This document shows, in pieces, positions 5,904 to 10,435 of a DNA stretch of 10,435 nucleotides. The stretch covers positions 31,572-42,006 of the forward strand of contig DMNE01000420.1 of the NCBI GenBank assembly GCA_003453735.1, in the 5' to 3' direction. Within the stretch, counting starts at the first letter, position 1, and each line of letters opens with the position of its first letter. Under the pieces are notes generated by a model, which made no database searches, had not been told where the DNA came from, and was given only the letters and a program-made list of their open reading frames with translations. The DNA is from Nitrospiraceae bacterium (GTDB lineage Bacteria; Nitrospirota; Thermodesulfovibrionia; Thermodesulfovibrionales; UBA9159). Both the position numbers and the translations under genes were made by a program.

Positions 5904-8900
5904 CTATGCCTTTTCCACATTGACCATAAAGGCCTTTGTTTCAGGTATCATTGTGTTGGCGTCTCCTACGGTGGGCGTGAGAAGATTTGCCGTATCTCCA
6001 GCGCTGCCATCTTCAGGGTATTGCCAACCGAAGTGCCAGGGCAACCCCACCACATGCACTGTGCTGCCGATGATTTTGTAAGGCTTGAACCTGCTCGTCA
6101 CGATCGCCTTGGCCATGACCTGGCCGCGCCCGGAGGAAACCTTGACGTTATCGCCGTTTTTGATTCCCTTTTCAGCAGCGAGCTCTTTGCTCATTTCGAC
6201 AAACATCTGGGGCTGCATCTCCAATTGCCAGGGTATATGTCTAGTCATGACACCAGTCTGCCAGTGCTCGCTAACTCGGTATGTCGTACCGACATAGGGA
6301 TATCGTAGGTCGCAGGAGTAATAAACATCTTCAGGGTTGCCGGTTTTGGTTTCCGCGTCGAAGAAAAGTTTTATTGTAGGATTCATCCGATGTGTGGTGA
6401 GATAGTGTTTCGTCTGGTCGGAGTAATACAGAGGATTGACCTGTACCGGACACTCCAGAGGTTCGTAGTGCTCAGGGAATGGTCCGTCTGCAAGGCCCGG
6501 CCCGTAAATGAGGCCGACTCCGTCAGGCTTCATGATGAAGGGAAGCTTGCCGCCTTTTTCATCTGACAGGGGAGGTGCAGGACCGTCAGGGACATCTCCT
6601 TCCCAAACCCCAGGCTTCTTGGTTTTTGGGTCCTCCTTCGTTGGATTCCATTTAATGACCGGACGTGACGGCTTTAACGGTCTCCCCTCACGATCCACAG
6701 AAGCACGGTTATACAGAATCCTCCTATTTACCGGCCAAGCCCAGGCCCAGTTCGAGAAAAGACCAAGGCTTGTCGGATCCGATTTGTCTCGCCTCGCCAT
6801 CATGTTGATAATCTTTCCGTCTTTCTGCGTATAACTGCCAGAGTAAATCCAGTTTCCGCAGGAAGTGGTGCCATCAGCCTGCAGAGTCGTAAAATTGTTG
6901 ACGAGGTCTCCTTTCTTTCCGATAAGCGTTGGAGGCTCTGTCTTTTTGTCGTATACATCTTCAAGGTAATACCCGTTAATCTCCATTGCGACTTTATGAA
7001 CATCGATTTCCTTAATTTTTCCGTCAGGTCCTTTTTCTCCGTACTCCCAGGTCAGATTCACTATCGGCTCCAGGAATTTGCCTCCCTCCTTCTGGTAGAG
7101 CCTCTTAACCCTAAAATAAAGCTCATTCATTATGTCGGAGTCAGGCTTGGACTGTCCGATCGGCTCTACTGCCTTATAGCGCCATTGAGCCCATCTACCC
7201 GAATTCGTAATGCTTCCTTCCTTTTCGACAGATGAAGCCACTGGGAGCAGGAATACTTCCGTCTCGATATCTTTTGGGTTTTCCCCCGGGCCTTTCCAGA
7301 AGGAGCCTGTTTCATTGTCGAAAAGGTTCAAGTTAACCATCCATTTGAGTTTAGCAAGCGCCTTTCTGACCTTTCCCGCATTAGTGCCCGAACAGGCAGG
7401 ATTCTGTCCCCACGCGAAGAACCCTTCGAAGCCACCGCTCAGCATTTTGTCAAAAAGCATAAGCCACGAGTAGTTCACTCCAACATCCAGCTTTGGAAGC
7501 CACGCATAACCAAAATCATTTTCCTTTGTAGCCTTAGTCCCGTAGATAGCTTTCAGGTAGCTAGTAATGTACTTGGGGCGGTTGCCCCACCAGTTAACAC
7601 TTTTCGGCTCCTTCGTCTTAGGAGTGTTTTTATCGATGTAGGTATTGAGATCCACGAGGGAGGCTATCGGAGTCGGCATATAGCCTGGAAGGTCCTGAAA
7701 CAAGAGGGCATTGTCCGTGCTGCCCTGAACATTGGATTCTCCCCTCAGGGCATTAATGCCCCCTCCCGCAAAACCAATATTTCCCAGGAGAAGCTGTATG
7801 ATGGTCATTGCCCTGATGTTCTGTGTTCCTACTGTATGCTGAGTCCAGCCCATAGCATAAAGTTCGGTCCCTGCGGTCTCAGGTTTTCCGGTAGAGGAGT
7901 AAAGCTTGTAAATTTCCAGAAGCTTTTCCTTCGGAGTGCCGGTAATAGCAACGACTCTTTCCGGAGTATATCGCGAGTAATGCTTTTTGAGGAGCTGAAA
8001 TACGCAGTGGGAATCCTTCAGAGAGAAGTCCTTTTTGGGTGTCCCGTTTTCGTCCAACTGGTAAGACCATGTTTTCTTGTCATACGTTCTTGTCTTTGGA
8101 TCATATCCCGAGAAGACACCGGCCAGTTCCCCCGGGCCCTTAAATTCAGGGTTCACAAGAAACGAGGCATTTGTGTAATAAGCGACGTAATCCTTGTAGT
8201 ATTGATCGTTGTCGATAATGTACTTGATCATCCCTCCGAGAAAAGCTATGTCTGTGCCCGGGCGAAGGGGGGCGTACATATCTGCAACTTTGGCGGTCTT
8301 CGAAAACCGGGGATCAACAACAATGAGTTTAGCTCCGTTTTCTTTTGCCCTCATCACCCATTTCATTGAGACAGGATGGTTCTCCGCAGGATTAGAGCCC
8401 ATCACGAGGATCACGTTAGCGTTCTTGAGATCAATCCAGTGATTCGTCATTGCACCGCGCCCAAACGACTCTGCCAGAGCCGCTACCGTTGAGGAGTGTC
8501 ATATTCGGGCCTGATGCTCTATGTAAACAAGTCCCCATGAGCGGAGGAGTTTCTGGAGCATATAGCACTCCTCGTTGTCGAGGGCGGCGCTTCCTACGTG
8601 CGCGATCCCGTCAGACCTGTTTACGACGAATTCTCTCTCGACAGCAACCTCGACTTCCGCCGACATGCCTGCCTCTTTCAGCGCTTCAGCTGTCTTCTTC
8701 TCTTTCACCTTTGAGATCGCTTTTTCCTTAAATGTCCGGTCTCTCGTGTCCTTGATCTTCCGTGCTATCTGATCCAGCGCCCAGTCCCATTCCACTTCCT
8801 TCCATTCGGTCGCACCCGGCGCACGGTACTGCGGCTTGGTCAGCCGTGTGGGATTGTTAATGACTTGATAAACCGATCCGCCTTTGGAGCAGAGTGTTCC

Positions 8901-9134
8901 TTCATTGATGGGATGGTCAGGGTCGCCCTCAGTATTGACAACCGTCCCGTCTTTCACCTGAACGACGATACCGCAGCCCACCGAGCAGTAAGGGCAGATA
9001 GTAGTTGTCTCCTTCGCATTCTTGATCTTGAGCTCCTGGGCATACGCTTTTACGGGATCCAGGTTGATACCCAGAGAAGCGAGCGCAAGGGTGCCACCTG
9101 ATACTTTCAGAAAGCTACGGCGGGATACATCCAT
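5904..9134 (-). CDS. Formate dehydrogenase alpha subunit, selenocysteine- and molybdopterin-containing, Tat-exported (FdnG/FdoG family)
   Basis: This catalytic subunit oxidises formate to CO2 at a bis-molybdopterin guanine dinucleotide centre (Mo or W cannot be told apart). The 1076-residue frame is read through TGA at 8501-8499 as selenocysteine 212. The context ARI-U-HSSTVAAL...GRGAMTNHW matches the E. coli FdnG active site ARV-U-HGPTVASL...GRGAMTNHW. Conserved His213 follows it. The N terminus has a Tat signal (SRRSFLK at 4-10). Cys47, Cys50, Cys54 and Cys82 bind one [4Fe-4S] cluster. The C-terminal molybdopterin-dinucleotide domain covers roughly the last 130 residues. ATG 9134 has an AGGGG-rich ribosome binding site. 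The length is slightly above the roughly 1015 of FdnG. Read without selenocysteine it falls into two false genes (9134-8499 and 8450-5904). It heads the alpha-beta-gamma operon. Confidence 0.95.
8467..8501 (-). promoter_or_regulatory. UGA codon and putative SECIS hairpin in the formate dehydrogenase alpha gene
   Basis: Counting U of UGA as 1, bases 21-26 (GGCTCT) can pair with 30-35 (AGAGTC), with one G-U pair, around a GGC loop. Alternatively GC at 19-20 pairs with GC at 28-29, leaving loop GGCTCTG at 21-27, closer to the E. coli arrangement. The hairpin of the first form lies at 8467-8481. Given the strong protein match at the UGA, a SECIS must be here. Its exact fold is uncertain. Confidence 0.6.
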
Positions 9135-9232
9135 TTCCCCCTCCCCTTTATTGAGCCGGCATGCTTATCGCACCTGCTCAGGCTTTGAGTTGAAAAGTGT
9201 GCAGACAGACGAAGAGTGTTTTCAAATCAACG
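9135..9232 (-). other. Spacer between the EF-G gene and the formate dehydrogenase operon
   Basis: These 98 bases hold the strong purine-rich ribosome binding site of the alpha gene at the left end. A weak AT-rich inverted repeat (TTGAAAA/TTTTCAA at 9190-9196 and 9219-9225, 22-base loop) lies near the right end. I see no clear sigma70 or sigma54 promoter, FNR box or terminator. The FDH operon probably has its own promoter here, since EF-G is functionally unrelated, but it is not recognisable by eye. Confidence 0.3.
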
Positions 9233-10435
9233 TCAACTCTTATCTGCCTTGGCTGCTTCTTTTTCAGCAATGATCTTCTGGGCAAGATGGCCAGGGAGCT
9301 CCTCGTAATGAGAAAATTCCATCGAATAGAGTCCTCTGCCGGAAGTGATGCTCTGAAGCTGGTTCGCATAGGTAAGCATCTCTGCCATGGGAACCAGGGC
9401 CGCAATCTTCTGATTTCCCCCTGCCTGAGGCTCCACTCCCTGTACCTTGCCTCTCTTTGAATTCAAATCCCCGATTATTGCTCCGAGGCTTTCATCCGGG
9501 ATGGTTACCTCGACTTTCATGATGGGTTCAAGCAAAACCGGTTTTGCCTCTGAGAATGCCTTCTTCAATGCCATAGAGCCGGCTATTTTGAAAGCCATTT
9601 CAGAGGAATCGACGGAATGGTAGGAACCATCATATAACGTGACCTTCATATCGATTACAGGATATCCGGCTATGATCCCTTCCTTCATGGTATCTACAAT
9701 TCCCTTCTCCACGGCAGGCCTATATTGCTGAGGGATCACCCCCCCGACGATCTTATCAACAAATTCATACCCCGCGCCCCGCGGTAATGGCTCCACCTCT
9801 ATCCAGCAATCTCCATATTGTCCCCTTCCGCCCGACTGTTTCTTGTATCTACCTTGAGCCTTAGCTGATGTTTTTATGGTCTCTCGGTAGGGTATCTTTG
9901 GGGTCTTCATCATCACTTCCACCCCGAATTTTCTCTTTAACCGTTCGAGGGTGATCTCGAGATGCACCTGTCCCATGCCTGAGAGGAGCATTTCCTTTGT
10001 CTCTTCATCGCGGTGAAATCTCAGCGTCGGGTCTTCCTCCAGTATTCTGTGAAGAGCTGTGCTCACCTTATCCTCATCGCCTTTGCTCTTAGGGGCGATG
10101 GCGTAAGAGATTATCGGTTCTGTAAACTTGACCTTCTCAAAAACAATCGGATGCGAGTCATCCGACAGTGTATCCCCGGTGTTGGTATCCTTGAGCTTTG
10201 CCACAACACCAATTTCTCCGGCACCAACCGATTGAGCAGAGACCTGCTTTTTCCCGAGAAGATAGAACACCTGGCCCACCCTCTCTTTTGTCCCCGAAAC
10301 AGTATTCAGAACAGTGGAGTCAGCTTTGAGAACCCCTGAATAGACTCTGAATATCGAGAGTTTTCCCGTATACGGATCTGCTATGGTCTTAAAAACATAC
10401 CCCGAGAAGGGTTCCTTTTCATCAGGTTTCCTCTC
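9233..10435 (-). CDS. fusA: Elongation factor G-like translation GTPase, C-terminal 400 residues (5' end beyond right edge)
   Basis: EF-G drives translocation of tRNA and mRNA on the ribosome and, with ribosome recycling factor, splits ribosomes. The frame is open from the window edge (10435) to TGA at 9233, giving 400 residues. The GTPase domain, about 290 residues, is missing. Visible parts are domain II (GYVFKTIADPYTGKLSIFRVYSG), domain III (LSGMGQVHLEITLERLKRKFGVEV), domain IV (GGRGQYGDCWIEV and GSYHSVDSSEMAFKIAGS, with the tip His kept) and domain V (EPIMKVEVTIPDESLGAIIGDLNSKRG). The tip reads YHSVDSS where housekeeping EF-G usually has YHDVDSS. The domain II-III style suggests an EF-G paralogue (FusA2-like) as well as a housekeeping copy. 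A methionine-like GTG at 10279 is internal, not the start. No functional link to the FDH genes is apparent. Confidence 0.9.
   Translation of the reverse strand, partial: ERKPDEKEPFSGYVFKTIADPYTGKLSIFRVYSGVLKADSTVLNTVSGTKERVGQVFYLLGKKQVSAQSVGAGEIGVVAKLKDTNTGDTLSDDSHPIVFEKVKFTEPIISYAIAPKSKGDEDKVSTALHRILEEDPTLRFHRDEETKEMLLSGMGQVHLEITLERLKRKFGVEVMMKTPKIPYRETIKTSAKAQGRYKKQSGGRGQYGDCWIEVEPLPRGAGYEFVDKIVGGVIPQQYRPAVEKGIVDTMKEGIIAGYPVIDMKVTLYDGSYHSVDSSEMAFKIAGSMALKKAFSEAKPVLLEPIMKVEVTIPDESLGAIIGDLNSKRGKVQGVEPQAGGNQKIAALVPMAEMLTYANQLQSITSGRGLYSMEFSHYEELPGHLAQKIIAEKEAAKADKS

Noticed and set aside
9190..9225. Inverted repeat TTGAAAA/TTTTCAA as a terminator of the EF-G gene
   Set aside because: The stem is only seven AT-rich pairs with a 22-base loop and no T-run beyond its own arm.
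1..10435. CRISPR array, tRNA or rRNA genes, insertion sequences, phage genes
   Set aside because: No spaced direct repeats, transposase-like frames, terminal inverted repeats or RNA gene signatures were seen. Coding is dense and on a single strand.

Overview
All ten supported features with coding capacity lie on the minus strand, so the window reads right to left. It resembles an anaerobic or microaerophilic Gram-negative respirer that makes selenocysteine. Evidence: a Tat-exported selenocysteine formate dehydrogenase, a second gene with an in-frame UGA at a catalytic cysteine, a periplasmic diheme cytochrome, and ResB/CcsA (System II) cytochrome c maturation. Base composition is moderate. 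The combination would suit deltaproteobacteria in the broad sense or Nitrospirota, but this placement is inference only.

Layout in the direction of transcription. (1) The C-terminal part of an EF-G-type translation factor enters from the right edge (10435-9233). (2) After 98 bases comes an FDH-N-type formate dehydrogenase operon: alpha with selenocysteine at residue 212 (9134-5904), a four-cluster ferredoxin-like beta subunit (5891-5124), and a diheme cytochrome b gamma subunit (5131-4514). (3) After a 92-base spacer with a perfect 8-bp inverted repeat comes a DsbA-like periplasmic thiol oxidoreductase (4421-3831). Its CxxC active site is encoded as UGA-x-x-Cys. It overlaps by 14 bases with a diheme cytochrome c peroxidase/MauG-family gene (3844-2765), followed 2 bases later by an FdhE-like gene (2762-1998). 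(4) After a 118-base spacer with another hairpin come resB (1879-437) and the first 144 residues of ccsA/resC (432-1, running off the left edge).

How the parts fit. The alpha, beta and gamma subunits should form a membrane complex with its active site outside, passing electrons from formate to quinone. FdhE is the accessory factor of this enzyme type. The peroxidase needs two covalently attached hemes, which ResB/CcsA would supply. The DsbA-like selenoprotein sits among proteins rich in CxxC or CxxCH motifs and may handle thiols for one of them. 

The most notable observation is this selenocysteine DsbA. An annotation that reads UGA only as stop splits it into a 142-residue stump without signal peptide or active site, and splits the formate dehydrogenase alpha subunit into two genes. 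In both, the reading frame resumes exactly and a hairpin follows the UGA. In the dsbA-like gene the hairpin's G-U loop lies at the same distance from UGA as in the E. coli fdhF SECIS as I recall it.
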